Shown: positions 43,853 through 53,258 of the stretch, piece by piece
How the letters are laid out: the number at the start of each line of letters is the position of its first letter
How positions within the stretch are numbered: position 1 is the first letter of the stretch
Source of the DNA: Hydrogenophaga pseudoflava
Lineage (GTDB): Bacteria > Pseudomonadota > Gammaproteobacteria > Burkholderiales > Burkholderiaceae_C
Assembly: GCF_031020795.1 (NCBI RefSeq)
Contig: NZ_JAVHJP010000003.1
Location: 427,408 to 491,407, forward strand
Length of the DNA: 64,000 bases
Reading direction: 5' to 3'
Notes under the pieces: model-generated
Told to the model about the DNA's origin: nothing
The model's database searches: none
The model's input: only the letters and a program-made list of their open reading frames with translations
Made by a program: the position numbers and the translations under genes

Positions 43853-45676
43853 ATGATCCGCATCGCCGAACTCAAACTGCCTCTGGCCGAGGTGCCCGCC
43901 GAGCACCGCCGCGCCGCCGACGCCCCCACCGAAACCGACCAGGACCGGGTGCCGCCGCCACACCCGGTGGCCGCCCTCACACGCCTGGCCGCCCAGGCGC
44001 TGAAGGTGGCGCCCGAGGCCATCGCCACGCTGTCGGTGTTCAAGCGCAGCTTCGACGCGCGCAAGGCCGACCTGCTGGCGGTCTACATCGTGGACGTGGC
44101 GCTGGCCGACCCTTCCCAGGAGCCGCACCTGCTGGCCCCGCACGAGAAGAACCCGCACATCCAGCCCACGCCCGACATGGCCTGGCACCCGCCCGGCCAT
44201 GCACCCGCGGGCTGGCCGGCCGACGAGACCGAGCGCCCGGTGGTGATCGGCCTGGGGCCCTGCGGCCTGTTCACCGCGCTGGCGCTGGCCCAGATGGGCC
44301 TGCGGCCCATCGTGCTCGAGCGCGGCAAGCCGGTGCGCGAACGCACCAAGGACACCTGGGGTCTGTGGCGCAAGAAGGTGCTCAACCCGCAGAGCAACGT
44401 GCAGTATGGGGAGGGCGGCGCGGGCCTCTTCTCCGACGGCAAGCTCTACAGCCAGATCAAGGACCCCCGCTTCATCGGCCGCAAGGTGATGAACGAGTTC
44501 GTCGACGCTGGTGCGCCGCCGGAAATCCTGTACCAGGCGCACCCGCACATCGGCACCTTCAAGCTGGTGAAAGTGGTCGAGGCAATGCGCGAGAAGATCG
44601 TGGCGCTGGGCGGTGACATCCGCTTCCAGCACCAGGTGACGGGGGTGGCGCTGGCACCGTCCGGGGATGGCGTGCAGCGACTGGCCGGCCTGCGTGTGCG
44701 GCGGCTGGACACCGGCGACACCATCGACATGCCGGTGCGCCACGCGGTGTTCGCGCTGGGTCACAGCTCGCGCGACACCTTCGCCATGCTGCACGACGCG
44801 GGCGTGTTCCTCGAAGCGAAGCCCTTCTCGGTGGGCTTCCGCATCGAACACCCGCAGAGCGTCATCGACCGTGCGCGCTGGGGCCGGCATGCCGGCCACC
44901 CGCTGCTGGGCGCGGCCGACTACAAGCTGGTGCACCACGCGAAGAACGGCCGCGCAGTCTACAGCTTCTGCATGTGCCCGGGTGGCACCGTGGTCGCCGC
45001 CACCAGCGAGCCCGGCCGCGTGGTCACCAACGGCATGAGCCAGTATTCGCGCAACGAGCGCAACGCCAACGCCGGCATGGTGGTCGGCATCGACCTGGCC
45101 GACTACCCGACGCACTTCCCGCAGGACCTGCCGATGTGGACCGCCGCCTTCGGCGACGCCGACGGCGCGCGCTTCGCGAAAGAGGCCGAGTCCCTGGCCG
45201 CCCAAGGACAGACCCACCCGCTGGCCGGCATCGTGCTGCAGCGCCGGCTGGAGGCCCGAGCCTTCGAGCTGGGCGGACAGAGCTACGAGGCGCCAGGCCA
45301 GAAAGTCGGCGACTTCCTCACGGGCACACCGTCCACCACCTTCGGCGAGGTGCTGCCCTCGTACAAACCGGGCGTGAAGCTGGGCGATCTGGCCCCGGCC
45401 CTGCCGGCCTACGCCATCGAGGCCATGCGCGAGGCGCTGCCGGCGTTCGGCCGCAAGATCAAGGGCTACGACATGCCCGACGCCATGCTCACCGGCGTGG
45501 AGACCCGCACCAGCTCGCCGCTGCGCATCACGCGCGGCGAGGACTTCCAGAGCCTGAACACGCGCGGCCTGTACCCGGCCGGCGAAGGCGCGGGCTATGC
45601 GGGCGGCATCCTGTCGGCGGGGGTGGACGGCATCAAGGTCGCCGAAGCGGTCGGCCAGGCCATCCTCGGCGGCTGA
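43853..45676 (+). CDS. COG2509-type FAD-dependent oxidoreductase
   Basis: The 607-residue product has an N-terminal domain of about 125 residues with AVYIVDVALAD, then the FAD-binding Rossmann motif VVIGLGPCGLFTALALA. It continues with YGEGGAGLFSDGKLY, FCMCPGGTVVAA, and the C-terminal FAD-binding YPAGEGAGYAGGI. This family is widespread and annotated as dehydrogenase-like; the substrate is not established. The N-terminal half resembles the uncharacterised domain usually fused to it. The 119-base gap from the MATE gene has no other feature. Confidence 0.85.
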   Translation: MIRIAELKLPLAEVPAEHRRAADAPTETDQDRVPPPHPVAALTRLAAQALKVAPEAIATLSVFKRSFDARKADLLAVYIVDVALADPSQEPHLLAPHEKNPHIQPTPDMAWHPPGHAPAGWPADETERPVVIGLGPCGLFTALALAQMGLRPIVLERGKPVRERTKDTWGLWRKKVLNPQSNVQYGEGGAGLFSDGKLYSQIKDPRFIGRKVMNEFVDAGAPPEILYQAHPHIGTFKLVKVVEAMREKIVALGGDIRFQHQVTGVALAPSGDGVQRLAGLRVRRLDTGDTIDMPVRHAVFALGHSSRDTFAMLHDAGVFLEAKPFSVGFRIEHPQSVIDRARWGRHAGHPLLGAADYKLVHHAKNGRAVYSFCMCPGGTVVAATSEPGRVVTNGMSQYSRNERNANAGMVVGIDLADYPTHFPQDLPMWTAAFGDADGARFAKEAESLAAQGQTHPLAGIVLQRRLEARAFELGGQSYEAPGQKVGDFLTGTPSTTFGEVLPSYKPGVKLGDLAPALPAYAIEAMREALPAFGRKIKGYDMPDAMLTGVETRTSSPLRITRGEDFQSLNTRGLYPAGEGAGYAGGILSAGVDGIKVAEAVGQAILGG

Positions 45677-45777
45677 ACACCGCTGGTTACAACTGGCTCG
45701 CCAGCTTTACACCGGGTGCGGTGCGGCTTGACACAAGCCCCGCACAGTGGAGGCTCCTTCAACCCACGGAGACCTCC

Positions 45778-46425
45778 ATGAACTCCTCCCCCCGTTCCCT
45801 CCTGATCCCCGTCCTGTCCGGCGTGATGGCCCTCGCCGGCACCAGCGCCGCGCAGGCGCAGGACGAACGAGGCCGCGTGCTCAGCAGCACCCCGGTGATC
45901 CAGCAAGTCGCCGTGCCGCAGCAGGTCTGCCAGAACGTGACCGTGCGGGAGCCGGCCCGCACCTCCGGAGCCGGCGCCATCATGGGCGCGATCGCCGGCG
46001 GTGCGATGGGCAACGCCATCGGTGACGGCAACGGCCGCGCCGCAGCGACCGCCATCGGCCTGTTCGGCGGCGCCATCCTGGGCAACAAGATCGAAGGCAA
46101 GGGGCAGTCGCACACCCGCACCGTGCAGGAGTGCAGCACGCAGAACGTGATGGAAAACCGCGTCGTGGCCTACAACGTGGTCTACGAATATGCGGGCCGA
46201 CAGTACAGCACCCAGATGCCCCAGGACCCGGGCCGCTGGGTGCCCGTCAGCGTGATGCCGGTGGGCGCCGCTCCGGCCTATGGCCCGGGCTATGGCTCCG
46301 GCTACCGCCCGCAGGCGTCGAACGCGCCGGAAGTGGTGCGCATCGGCGGCCAGCGCCCGTACCGTCACGACAACCGTCACTGGCGCGACCGCGACGACGA
46401 GCAGTGGGACCGCTACTACCGCTGA
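45778..46425 (+). CDS. Glycine-zipper 2TM envelope protein
   Basis: The 215-residue product has a signal peptide (about 1-27, ending AQA). A glycine zipper follows at about 63-105: GAIMGAIAGGAMGNAIGDG and GLFGGAILGNKIEGKG. The C-terminal tail has VAYNVVYEYAGRQYSTQMP and many Arg, His and Tyr. The zipper suggests membrane insertion, as in the Rickettsia 17-kDa antigen family. GGAGA lies 6 bases before the ATG. An intrinsic terminator follows. Function unknown. Confidence 0.85.
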   Translation: MNSSPRSLLIPVLSGVMALAGTSAAQAQDERGRVLSSTPVIQQVAVPQQVCQNVTVREPARTSGAGAIMGAIAGGAMGNAIGDGNGRAAATAIGLFGGAILGNKIEGKGQSHTRTVQECSTQNVMENRVVAYNVVYEYAGRQYSTQMPQDPGRWVPVSVMPVGAAPAYGPGYGSGYRPQASNAPEVVRIGGQRPYRHDNRHWRDRDDEQWDRYYR

Positions 46426-46439
46426 AGCACCCGCCCAAA

Positions 46440-46473
46440 ACAAAAAACGCGACCCTCGGGTCGCGTTTTTTGT
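46440..46473. terminator. Bidirectional intrinsic terminator
   Basis: AAAAAACGCGACCC and GGGTCGCGTTTTTT form a near-perfect stem with A- and T-runs on both sides. It serves the glycine-zipper gene (+) and htpX (-), which converge here. Confidence 0.9.
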
Positions 46474-46491
46474 TGGACCAATGACTGGCGG

Positions 46492-47361
46492 TCACAGATT
46501 TTGAAGAGCAGCGATGCGCTCTTCCATCGGCGGGTGGGTGGAGAACAGCTTGCCCAGGTTGCCGGTGATGCCGAAGGCCTGCATGGTCTTGGGCAGCTCG
46601 CCGGCGGACAGGCCGCCCAGGCGGGCCAGGGCGTTGATCATCGGCTGCTTGCGCCCCATCAGCTGGGCCGCACCGGCGTCGGCGCGAAACTCGCGCTGGC
46701 GCGAGAACCAGGCCACGATGATGGCCGCCACGAAACCGAGCACGATGTCCAACACGATGGTGGTGACCATGTAGCCGATGCCGGGGCCGCTGTCGCGATC
46801 ATCACCGCGGCGCAGGAAGCTGTCGACCGCGTAGCCGATCACGCGGCTGAGGAACACGACGAAGGTGTTCATCACGCCCTGGATCAGGGTCATGGTGACC
46901 ATGTCGCCGTTGGCCACGTGCGCCACCTCGTGGCCGATCACGGCCTCGACTTCTTCGCGCGTCATGTTCTGCAGCAGGCCGGTGGACACGGCGACCAGGG
47001 CGGAGTTCTTGAAGGCACCGGTGGCGAAGGCGTTGGGCGCGCCGTCGTAGATGGCCACTTCGGGCATGCCGATGCCGGCCTTCTGTGCGAAGTTCTGCAC
47101 CGTCTGCACGATCCAGGCCTCGTCGGCGGTCTGCGGCTGGTTGATCACGCGCGCGCCGGTGCTCATCTTGGCCATGGTCTTGCTCATCAGCAGCGAGATG
47201 GTCGCGCCGCCGAAGCCCATGATCAGCGAGAAGCCCGCCAGCGCCGTCATGTTCAGGCCATTGGCCGTGAGGTAACGGTCCACACCCAACAGGCGCGAGG
47301 TGACCATCAGCACCGCCATCACGGCGACGTTGGTCAGAACGAACAGGAAGATGCGTTTCAT
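46492..47361 (-). CDS. htpX: Heat-shock membrane protease HtpX
   Basis: HtpX is a zinc metalloprotease that degrades misfolded membrane proteins. The 289-residue product has two N-terminal and two central helices, the zinc motif [11 protein letters not shown] at about 140-150, and [15 protein letters not shown] with the third ligand Glu. It ends in [15 protein letters not shown] 47361 is preceded by GGAG and, further up, by a good sigma-32 promoter. Standard length. Confidence 0.96.
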   Translation of the reverse strand: MKRIFLFVLTNVAVMAVLMVTSRLLGVDRYLTANGLNMTALAGFSLIMGFGGATISLLMSKTMAKMSTGARVINQPQTADEAWIVQTVQNFAQKAGIGMPEVAIYDGAPNAFATGAFKNSALVAVSTGLLQNMTREEVEAVIGHEVAHVANGDMVTMTLIQGVMNTFVVFLSRVIGYAVDSFLRRGDDRDSGPGIGYMVTTIVLDIVLGFVAAIIVAWFSRQREFRADAGAAQLMGRKQPMINALARLGGLSAGELPKTMQAFGITGNLGKLFSTHPPMEERIAALQNL

Positions 47362-47393
47362 GGAGGCTCCGTGGGAAAGAGGGTCGGATGATA

Positions 47394-47420
47394 GTGGGGG
47401 TGGGCCGGCCCCGTTTCAAG
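47394..47420 (-). promoter_or_regulatory. Probable sigma-32 promoter of htpX
   Basis: On the minus strand CTTGAA (47415-47420), a 15-bp spacer and CCCCAC (47394-47399) followed by TAT match the heat-shock consensus with one mismatch (CCCCAT). The start would fall near 47387, giving a leader of about 26 bases. It sits in the short gap after the glutamine-synthetase-like gene. Confidence 0.65.
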
Positions 47421-47426
47421 ATGTGT

Positions 47427-48812
47427 TCAGACCTGGGGCAGCAGGTACCGCCGTTCCCAGGCCGTGACTTCGCGCAGGAAATGGTCGTATTCCAGCGTCT
47501 TGACCGCGAGGTAGCCGCGCACGAAGCGCTCGCCCAGCAGCCGCACCGCGTGCCGGCTGTGCGCCATCTGATCCAGCGCGGCGTCAAAGGTTCGCGGCAG
47601 GCTGCGCGCCTGGTGGTAGCCGTTGCCCACCACCGGCTCGGACGGCGCCAGCCGTTCCTCCATGCCGGCCAGCCCGGCCGCCAGCGTGGCCGCGATGGCG
47701 AGATACGGGTTGGCGTCTGCGCCGGCCAGGCGGTTCTCCACCCGGCGCGCGGCCGGCCCGCTGACCGGCACGCGCAGGCCGGCGGTGCGGTTGTCGTGGC
47801 CCCACTGCACATTGGTCGGCGCCTGGCTGCCGGCCACGTAGCGGCGGTAGCTGTTGACGGTGGGCGCGTAAACCAGCATCAGGTCGGGCGTGCAGGCCTG
47901 CAGGCCGCCGATGTAGTGGAAGAAGGCCTCGCTGGCCGAGCCGTCGGCGTTGCTGAACACGTTGCGGCCCTGCGGGTCCACCACGCTCTGGTGCAGGTGC
48001 ATCGAGCTGCCGGCCTGCCCTGCGATGGGCTTGGCCATGAAGACCGCGTTGAGGCCATGCTGCAGTGCGATCTCGCGCGCCGCGGTCTTGAACAGGAAGG
48101 CCTGGTCGGCCACCGCCACCGGGTCGCCGTGCAGCAGGTTGATCTCGTACTGGTTCTCGCCCACCTCGTGCAGCCAGGTGTCGGCGCGGATGCCCAGGCC
48201 GTCGATGGCGGCGTGGAAGGCGTCCCAGAACGGCGCCAGTTCGTTGAGCGCATTCAGGCTGAAGGCCGACTGGCCGACCTCGGGCCGCCCGCCCCGGCCG
48301 GTGGGCGAGGCCAGCGGCTGCGCCGGGTCGCTCATGGCAGCCGTCAGATAGAACTCGATCTCGGGCGCGACCACGGGGCTCAGGCCCTTGGCCGCATAGC
48401 GCGCCAACACGTTCTTCAGCACCGAGCGCGGCGCGAACTCGCACAGGCTGCCGTCCAGTTCCAGGCAGTCGTGCACCGCCAGGTAGCGCGGCACGCTGGC
48501 CCAGGGCGAGCGCTTGAGCGTGGCCAGGTCGGGCACCAGGCGCACATCCGGGTCGCTGTCGGGAAAGATGGGGTCGTAGCTGTAGTCGCCGGTGACGCAC
48601 TGCATGGGAATCGCCTGGCAGATGCGCAGCTCGGTCCCGCCGGCAAAGCTCGCGGCGGGCATGAGCTTGCCGCGCGGGTAGCCGGTGACGTCGGCGAACA
48701 GGCACTCCACGTCGCGCACGCCGGTCTCGCGGAAGTGCGCGGCCAGGGTGGCGCGGTCGGCGCCCTGCGCGAGGTTCAGATGGGACCAGGAGGGCGCGGC
48801 AGGAAGAGTCAT
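47427..48812 (-). CDS. Glutamine-synthetase-family ligase (PuuA-like)
   Basis: The 461-residue product has the beta-grasp N-terminal domain (VRDVECLFADVTGYPRGK) and the catalytic domain. Metal- and ATP-binding elements include VVAPEIEFYL, WLHEVGENQYEIN, GQAGSSMHLHQS, TNVQWGHDNRTAGLRVP and VENRLAGADANPYLA. It resembles gamma-glutamylputrescine synthetase and related amide ligases rather than GlnA. The substrate is undetermined; polyamine is plausible. It overlaps the DUF3025 stop as ATGA. Confidence 0.87.
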   Translation of the reverse strand: MTLPAAPSWSHLNLAQGADRATLAAHFRETGVRDVECLFADVTGYPRGKLMPAASFAGGTELRICQAIPMQCVTGDYSYDPIFPDSDPDVRLVPDLATLKRSPWASVPRYLAVHDCLELDGSLCEFAPRSVLKNVLARYAAKGLSPVVAPEIEFYLTAAMSDPAQPLASPTGRGGRPEVGQSAFSLNALNELAPFWDAFHAAIDGLGIRADTWLHEVGENQYEINLLHGDPVAVADQAFLFKTAAREIALQHGLNAVFMAKPIAGQAGSSMHLHQSVVDPQGRNVFSNADGSASEAFFHYIGGLQACTPDLMLVYAPTVNSYRRYVAGSQAPTNVQWGHDNRTAGLRVPVSGPAARRVENRLAGADANPYLAIAATLAAGLAGMEERLAPSEPVVGNGYHQARSLPRTFDAALDQMAHSRHAVRLLGERFVRGYLAVKTLEYDHFLREVTAWERRYLLPQV

Positions 48813-49597
48813 GTCGGATGGGCGGTGGCGTTTCGGGGTGGCCGGAACACGGAGGCGTCGTCGTAGAACGCCGGGTCCTGGTTCGCCGGCCACCAGCCCG
48901 GCACCCCCAGCACAGGCAGCGGGGTGAAGGGTTTGGAGGCCAGTTCGGCCGCAGTCAGGCGCGCCGCCAGCCAGCGGTCCCAGGCCACCACATCGGCCCC
49001 CAGGGCGGCGGGCACGGGCGCACGGTAGACATGCCCGGTGATGGACTTGTAGGGCGACACCAGCTTCTCCAGCAGCGCGTGCCCGAAAGCTACCAGCCGG
49101 ACCTGCGCCCACAGGGGCCGCAGATCCACGAACAGCCGGGTCCACTCGCGCGCGGTCAGCGCGTCCCAGATCGCGTCGGGTGCCTGGAGCAGCACGGCGT
49201 TTTCGTCGAACAGCGTGATCGCATCGCGCACCGGTCCGCGCACCTGGCCCACACCGGCCTGGGCGATCTGGGCCGCCTGCAGGCGGTTGAGCAGGCGCTT
49301 GGTGTCGGGGAAACGCGCCCAGACCAGACCGTTGAAGAAGTCGTGCAGGCCCTCGCGCGTGGGCACAGCACCATGCTCAAAAATGAACTGCTCGTAGGCC
49401 AGCCCCTCTGGCAGTTCAGACTGCGGCACGAAGCACGGGCCGGCCGCACCGAGGTGCCGCGTCAGTGCTTGCGGCAGCGGCGCACCCTGCTCGCAGGTCG
49501 CGCGCACCGCTGCGCCGTCATGGGCAAAAGGCGCGTTCCAGGGCTGCGACCAGTCGGGCGCGGGCCAGCCGGCGACGGCGTTGCCGACGGCGCACAT
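48809..49597 (-). CDS. DUF3025-domain protein
   Basis: This 262-residue protein is recognised by the family's compact sequence, with PCFVPQSELPEGLAYEQFI, HDFFNGLVWARFPDTK and YKSITGHVYRAP. It has no signal peptide or membrane helix. Function unknown. It sits between pyrC (6 bases upstream) and the glutamine-synthetase-like gene, which its stop overlaps as ATGA, so the three may be one transcript. Confidence 0.82.
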   Translation of the reverse strand: MCAVGNAVAGWPAPDWSQPWNAPFAHDGAAVRATCEQGAPLPQALTRHLGAAGPCFVPQSELPEGLAYEQFIFEHGAVPTREGLHDFFNGLVWARFPDTKRLLNRLQAAQIAQAGVGQVRGPVRDAITLFDENAVLLQAPDAIWDALTAREWTRLFVDLRPLWAQVRLVAFGHALLEKLVSPYKSITGHVYRAPVPAALGADVVAWDRWLAARLTAAELASKPFTPLPVLGVPGWWPANQDPAFYDDASVFRPPRNATAHPT

Positions 49598-49603
49598 GCC
49601 CGC

Positions 49604-50641
49604 TCAGCCCACCAGTTGCCAGGGCAGCGCTTCGCCTGCGCGCAGCGGCTTGAGCTCGGCCTCGCCAAACGCAAAACTCTCGGGCGGCGTCCAGCTCTGC
49701 TTGCGCAGGGTGATGGTGCCGGTGTTGCGCGGCAGGCCGTAGAAGGCCGGGCCGTTGAAGCTGGCGAAGGCTTCGAGTTTGTCGAGCGCGCCCGCGGCCT
49801 CGAAGGCCTCGGCGTACATCTCGATCGCGGCGTGGGCGGTGTAGCAGCCGGCGCAGCCGGTGGCGTGTTCCTTCAGGTGGGCCGGGTGTGGCGCGCTGTC
49901 GGTGCCGAGGAAAAATTTGGCATTGCCTCCCGTGGCCGCGGCCATTAGGGCCTGGCGATGGGTTTCACGCTTGAGCACCGGCAGGCAGTAGTAGTGCGGG
50001 CGGATGCCGCCGGTGAAGATGGCGTTGCGGTTGTAGAGCAGGTGGTGGGCGGTGATGGTGGCGCCCAGGTTGGCGTCGGCCTCGGCCACGTACTGCGCCG
50101 CTTCCTTGGTGGTGATGTGCTCCATCACGATCTTCAGGCCCGGGAAGTCCTTGCGCAGCGGCTCGAGCTGCTGCTCGATGAACACCGCCTCGCGGTCGAA
50201 CAGGTCGATGTCGGGGCTGGTGACTTCGCCGTGCACCAGCAGCAGCACGCCGGCCTTCTGCATGGCTTCCAGGGTTTTGTAGGTCTTGCGGATGTCGGTC
50301 ACGCCCGCGTCGCTGTTGGTGGTGGCACCGGCCGGGTAGAGCTTGCAGGCCACCACGCCGGCGTCTCTGGCCCGGGCGATCTCGTCGGCCGGGAGGTTGT
50401 CGGTCAGGTACAGCGTCATCAGCGGCTCGAAGGCCACGCCGGCCGGTACGGCGGCGCGGATGCGCGCGGCGTAGGCCGTGGCCTGGGCCGCGGTGGTCAC
50501 CGGCGGCTTGAGGTTGGGCATGATGATCGCGCGGCCGAACTGGGCCGCCGTGTGCGGCACGACGGTGTTCAGGGCAGCGCCGTCGCGCACATGCAGGTGC
50601 CAGTCGTCGGGGCGGGTGATGGTGATCGTTTCGGTGGTCAT
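49604..50641 (-). CDS. pyrC: Dihydroorotase
   Basis: PyrC closes the dihydroorotate ring in pyrimidine synthesis. The 345-residue product is a type II enzyme with the HxH motif WHLHVRDG. The carboxylated Lys is in [14 protein letters not shown], with His ligands in LLVHGEV and MEHITTKE and the catalytic Asp in GTDSAPH. Length and motifs are standard. It heads the probable pyrC-DUF3025-ligase transcript. Confidence 0.96.
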   Translation of the reverse strand: MTTETITITRPDDWHLHVRDGAALNTVVPHTAAQFGRAIIMPNLKPPVTTAAQATAYAARIRAAVPAGVAFEPLMTLYLTDNLPADEIARARDAGVVACKLYPAGATTNSDAGVTDIRKTYKTLEAMQKAGVLLLVHGEVTSPDIDLFDREAVFIEQQLEPLRKDFPGLKIVMEHITTKEAAQYVAEADANLGATITAHHLLYNRNAIFTGGIRPHYYCLPVLKRETHRQALMAAATGGNAKFFLGTDSAPHPAHLKEHATGCAGCYTAHAAIEMYAEAFEAAGALDKLEAFASFNGPAFYGLPRNTGTITLRKQSWTPPESFAFGEAELKPLRAGEALPWQLVG

Positions 50642-50668
50642 CCCCCGATTTTCCCACCCCCGCGCGGA

Positions 50669-51592
50669 CTACTTGCTGTGGGTCGCCAGGTGGCGCTCCA
50701 GGTCGTTCCAGAACGCGTCCACCGAGCCCTTGGCCTTGCGCGTGCCGGGGCGCTCGCGGTAGATGCGGATGTCCAGCGTCGTGTCCAGCCCCTCGCCCGC
50801 GCTCACCAGGCGCTTGGCGCGCAGCTCGCGCCGCACCGCGCTGGCCGGCAGGAAGGCGATGCCGTGGCCTTCCAGCGCCATGGCCTTCAGGCCCTCGGAC
50901 ATGTCGGTTTCGTAGATGCGGTCCAGGTGCACCGGTGTCGGGCTGCTTTTGAGCACCTGCTCGACCGCGCGACCCATGTAGGCGCCCGGCGCATAGGCCA
51001 GGTAGGGCAGCGGGTGCGGCGTGGTGCCGGGCAGGCGGAACATCGGCTCGCCCTGCTCGTTGGGTTTGACGTAGGGCGAGAGGGTCTCGCGGCCCAGCGG
51101 CAGCATCTCGTAGCGGGCGGCATCCAGCTGGATCGGCTGCGAGGCGTGGTGGTAGGCGATCAGCAGGTCGCAGCTGCCCTCGACCAGGCGCATCACCGCG
51201 TCGTGTACGTTCATGGCGATCAGCCGGCTCTTGATCGGCCCGCAGCTCTCGCGCAGGCTGGAGAGCCAGGCCGGGAAGAAGGTGAAGGCCAGGGTGTGCG
51301 GCACGGCGAACTCGATCACGTCCTGCGCCGCCGCGGTGTGGGCGCGCAGCATGGCGCGCGTGCTCTGCAGGGACTGCAGCATCTCCAGCGACTGCTCGTA
51401 CAGCACCTGGCCGGCTGCGGTCAGGCGCGTGGGGTAGGACGAGCGGTCCACCAGGTCGGTGCCGGCCCAGGCTTCGAGCGACTGGATGCGGCGCGAGAAC
51501 GCGGGTTGCGTGACGTGGCGCAGCTGCGCAGAGCGGCTGAAGCTGCGCGTCTCTGCCAGGCTCACGAAATCTTCCAGCCACTTGGTTTCCAT
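50669..51592 (-). CDS. LysR-family transcriptional regulator
   Basis: The 307-residue product has the winged helix METKWLEDFVSLAETRSFSR (residues 1-60) with RIQSLEAWAG. An effector-binding domain follows that includes HLDRIYETDMSEGLKAMALEG. The close to HypT-like group is suggested by the sequence but the effector is unknown. It is divergent from the CoA-transferase gene, with 118 bases between the starts, and is the likely regulator of that gene. Confidence 0.9.
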   Translation of the reverse strand: METKWLEDFVSLAETRSFSRSAQLRHVTQPAFSRRIQSLEAWAGTDLVDRSSYPTRLTAAGQVLYEQSLEMLQSLQSTRAMLRAHTAAAQDVIEFAVPHTLAFTFFPAWLSSLRESCGPIKSRLIAMNVHDAVMRLVEGSCDLLIAYHHASQPIQLDAARYEMLPLGRETLSPYVKPNEQGEPMFRLPGTTPHPLPYLAYAPGAYMGRAVEQVLKSSPTPVHLDRIYETDMSEGLKAMALEGHGIAFLPASAVRRELRAKRLVSAGEGLDTTLDIRIYRERPGTRKAKGSVDAFWNDLERHLATHSK

Positions 51593-51683
51593 GGCGGCGG
51601 ATTATGCGCGCCGTGCATGAGCGCACATCCCCCTGTTTTTCCGAGGATCGCCGGAGTCCCTCTTCCGTTACGATAGACAAAAC

Positions 51684-51697
51684 TAGGGTTTACCCTA
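51684..51697. promoter_or_regulatory. Palindrome TAGGGT-TT-ACCCTA before the CoA-transferase gene
   Basis: A perfect 6-bp inverted repeat lies 13 bases before the ATG at 51711, in the LysR divergent region. It may be an operator for that LysR protein. TAGACA at 51674 could act as -35, but the matching -10 is weak. Confidence 0.45.
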
Positions 51698-51710
51698 ATA
51701 AACCACACCC

Positions 51711-53258
51711 ATGACCCAGAACCCGCCCGCCGTCCACCCGTCCCGCATCGCCCATGCCGGCCTGCGCCAGAAAATCATGTCGGCCGACGCGGCCGCCGCC
51801 CTCATCCACCACGGTGACCACGTCGGCATGAGCGGCTTCACCGGCGCGGGCTACCCCAAGCTGGTGCCGCAGGCCCTGGCCCGGCACATCCAGCAGCAGC
51901 ACGACGCCGGGCAGGCGTTCCGCATCGGCCTGTGGACAGGCGCCTCCACAGCGCCCGAACTCGACGGCGCCCTGGCCAGGGTGGGCGGCATGGACATGCG
52001 CCTGCCCTACCAGTCCGACCCGACCTGCCGGGCCCGCATCAACGCTGGCGAGATGGCCTACACCGACATCCACCTCTCGCACGTGGCGCAGTACGTGTGG
52101 TTCGGCTTCCTCGGCAAATTGAACGTCGCGGTGATCGAGGTCGCCGGCATCCTCGAAGACGGCCGCCTGATACCGGCCACCTCGGTGGGCAACAACAAGA
52201 CCTGGCTGGACCAGGCCGCCAAGGTGATCCTGGAGGTCAACCACGGCCATCCGCTGGCGCTGGAAGGCATGCACGACATCTACTACGGCACCGAGCGCCC
52301 GCCGCACCGCAAGCCGATCCCCATGCTGCACGCTGGCGACCGCATCGGCACGCCCTACCTGCACTGCGACCCGGCCAAGGTGATCGCCGTGGTGGAAACG
52401 AATCTGCCCGACCGCGACACCCGTTTTTCGGCGCCCGACGAGGCCTCACGCCGCATCGCCGGCCACCTGATGGACTTCTTCCAGAACGAAGTCAGGCAAG
52501 GCCGCCTGCCCGAGGACCTGCTGCCGCTGCAATCGGGCGTGGGCAACATCGCCAACGCCGTGCTGGAAAGCCTGAACGACGGCCCGTTCACCGGGCTGCA
52601 GGGCTACACCGAGGTGCTGCAGGACGGCATGCTCGCGCTGCTCAAGAGCGGGAAGATGCGCATGGCCTCGTCGACCGCGATCTCGCTCTCGGCCGAGGTG
52701 ATGAAGGAGTTCACCGAAAACCTGGACTTCTACCGCGAGCGCATCGTGCTGCGGCCGCAGGAGATCAGCAACCACCCCGAGGTGATCCGCCGCCTGGGCC
52801 TGATCGCCATGAACGGCATGATCGAGGCCGACCTGTACGGCAACGTGAACTCCACCCACGTGATGGGCACGCGCATCATGAACGGCATCGGCGGCTCGGG
52901 CGACTTTGCGCGCAACGCCTACCTCTCGATCTTCATGACGCCGTCCACCGCCAAGGGCGGCAGCATCAGCTGCATCGTGCCCATGGTCAGCCACGTGGAC
53001 CACACCGAACACGACGTGCAGATCGTCGTGACCGAACAGGGCCTGGCCGACCTGCGCGGTCTCTCACCTCGCCAGCGCTCGCGCCTGATCATCGAACGCT
53101 GCGCCCACCCCGACTTCAAGCCCGCGCTGCTCGACTACGTGGAGCGCAGCGAGGCCCACGCCAAGGCCGGCCACGCGGGCATGCACACGCCGCACCTGCT
53201 GGAAGAAGCACTGAGCTGGCACAGCCGGTACGAACAGACCGGGAAGATGTTGCCTTAA
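51711..53258 (+). CDS. Acetyl-CoA hydrolase/transferase-family CoA-transferase
   Basis: The 515-residue product matches the Cat1/AarC group that moves CoA between succinate, acetate or propionate. The nucleophile Glu lies in YTEVLQDGM near residue 300. GMSGFTGAGYPK, SGVGNIANAV, GGSGDFARNAYLS and TEQGLADLRGLSPR are conserved. It may use succinyl-CoA or another donor; the partner is not known. No Shine-Dalgarno is seen before ATG 51711. Its stop overlaps that of the next, opposing gene. Confidence 0.91.
   Translation: MTQNPPAVHPSRIAHAGLRQKIMSADAAAALIHHGDHVGMSGFTGAGYPKLVPQALARHIQQQHDAGQAFRIGLWTGASTAPELDGALARVGGMDMRLPYQSDPTCRARINAGEMAYTDIHLSHVAQYVWFGFLGKLNVAVIEVAGILEDGRLIPATSVGNNKTWLDQAAKVILEVNHGHPLALEGMHDIYYGTERPPHRKPIPMLHAGDRIGTPYLHCDPAKVIAVVETNLPDRDTRFSAPDEASRRIAGHLMDFFQNEVRQGRLPEDLLPLQSGVGNIANAVLESLNDGPFTGLQGYTEVLQDGMLALLKSGKMRMASSTAISLSAEVMKEFTENLDFYRERIVLRPQEISNHPEVIRRLGLIAMNGMIEADLYGNVNSTHVMGTRIMNGIGGSGDFARNAYLSIFMTPSTAKGGSISCIVPMVSHVDHTEHDVQIVVTEQGLADLRGLSPRQRSRLIIERCAHPDFKPALLDYVERSEAHAKAGHAGMHTPHLLEEALSWHSRYEQTGKMLP

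Noticed and set aside
45728..45733. TTGACA as -35 of the glycine-zipper gene
   Set aside because: No hexamer resembling TATAAT occurs 15-19 bases downstream, so I do not call a promoter.
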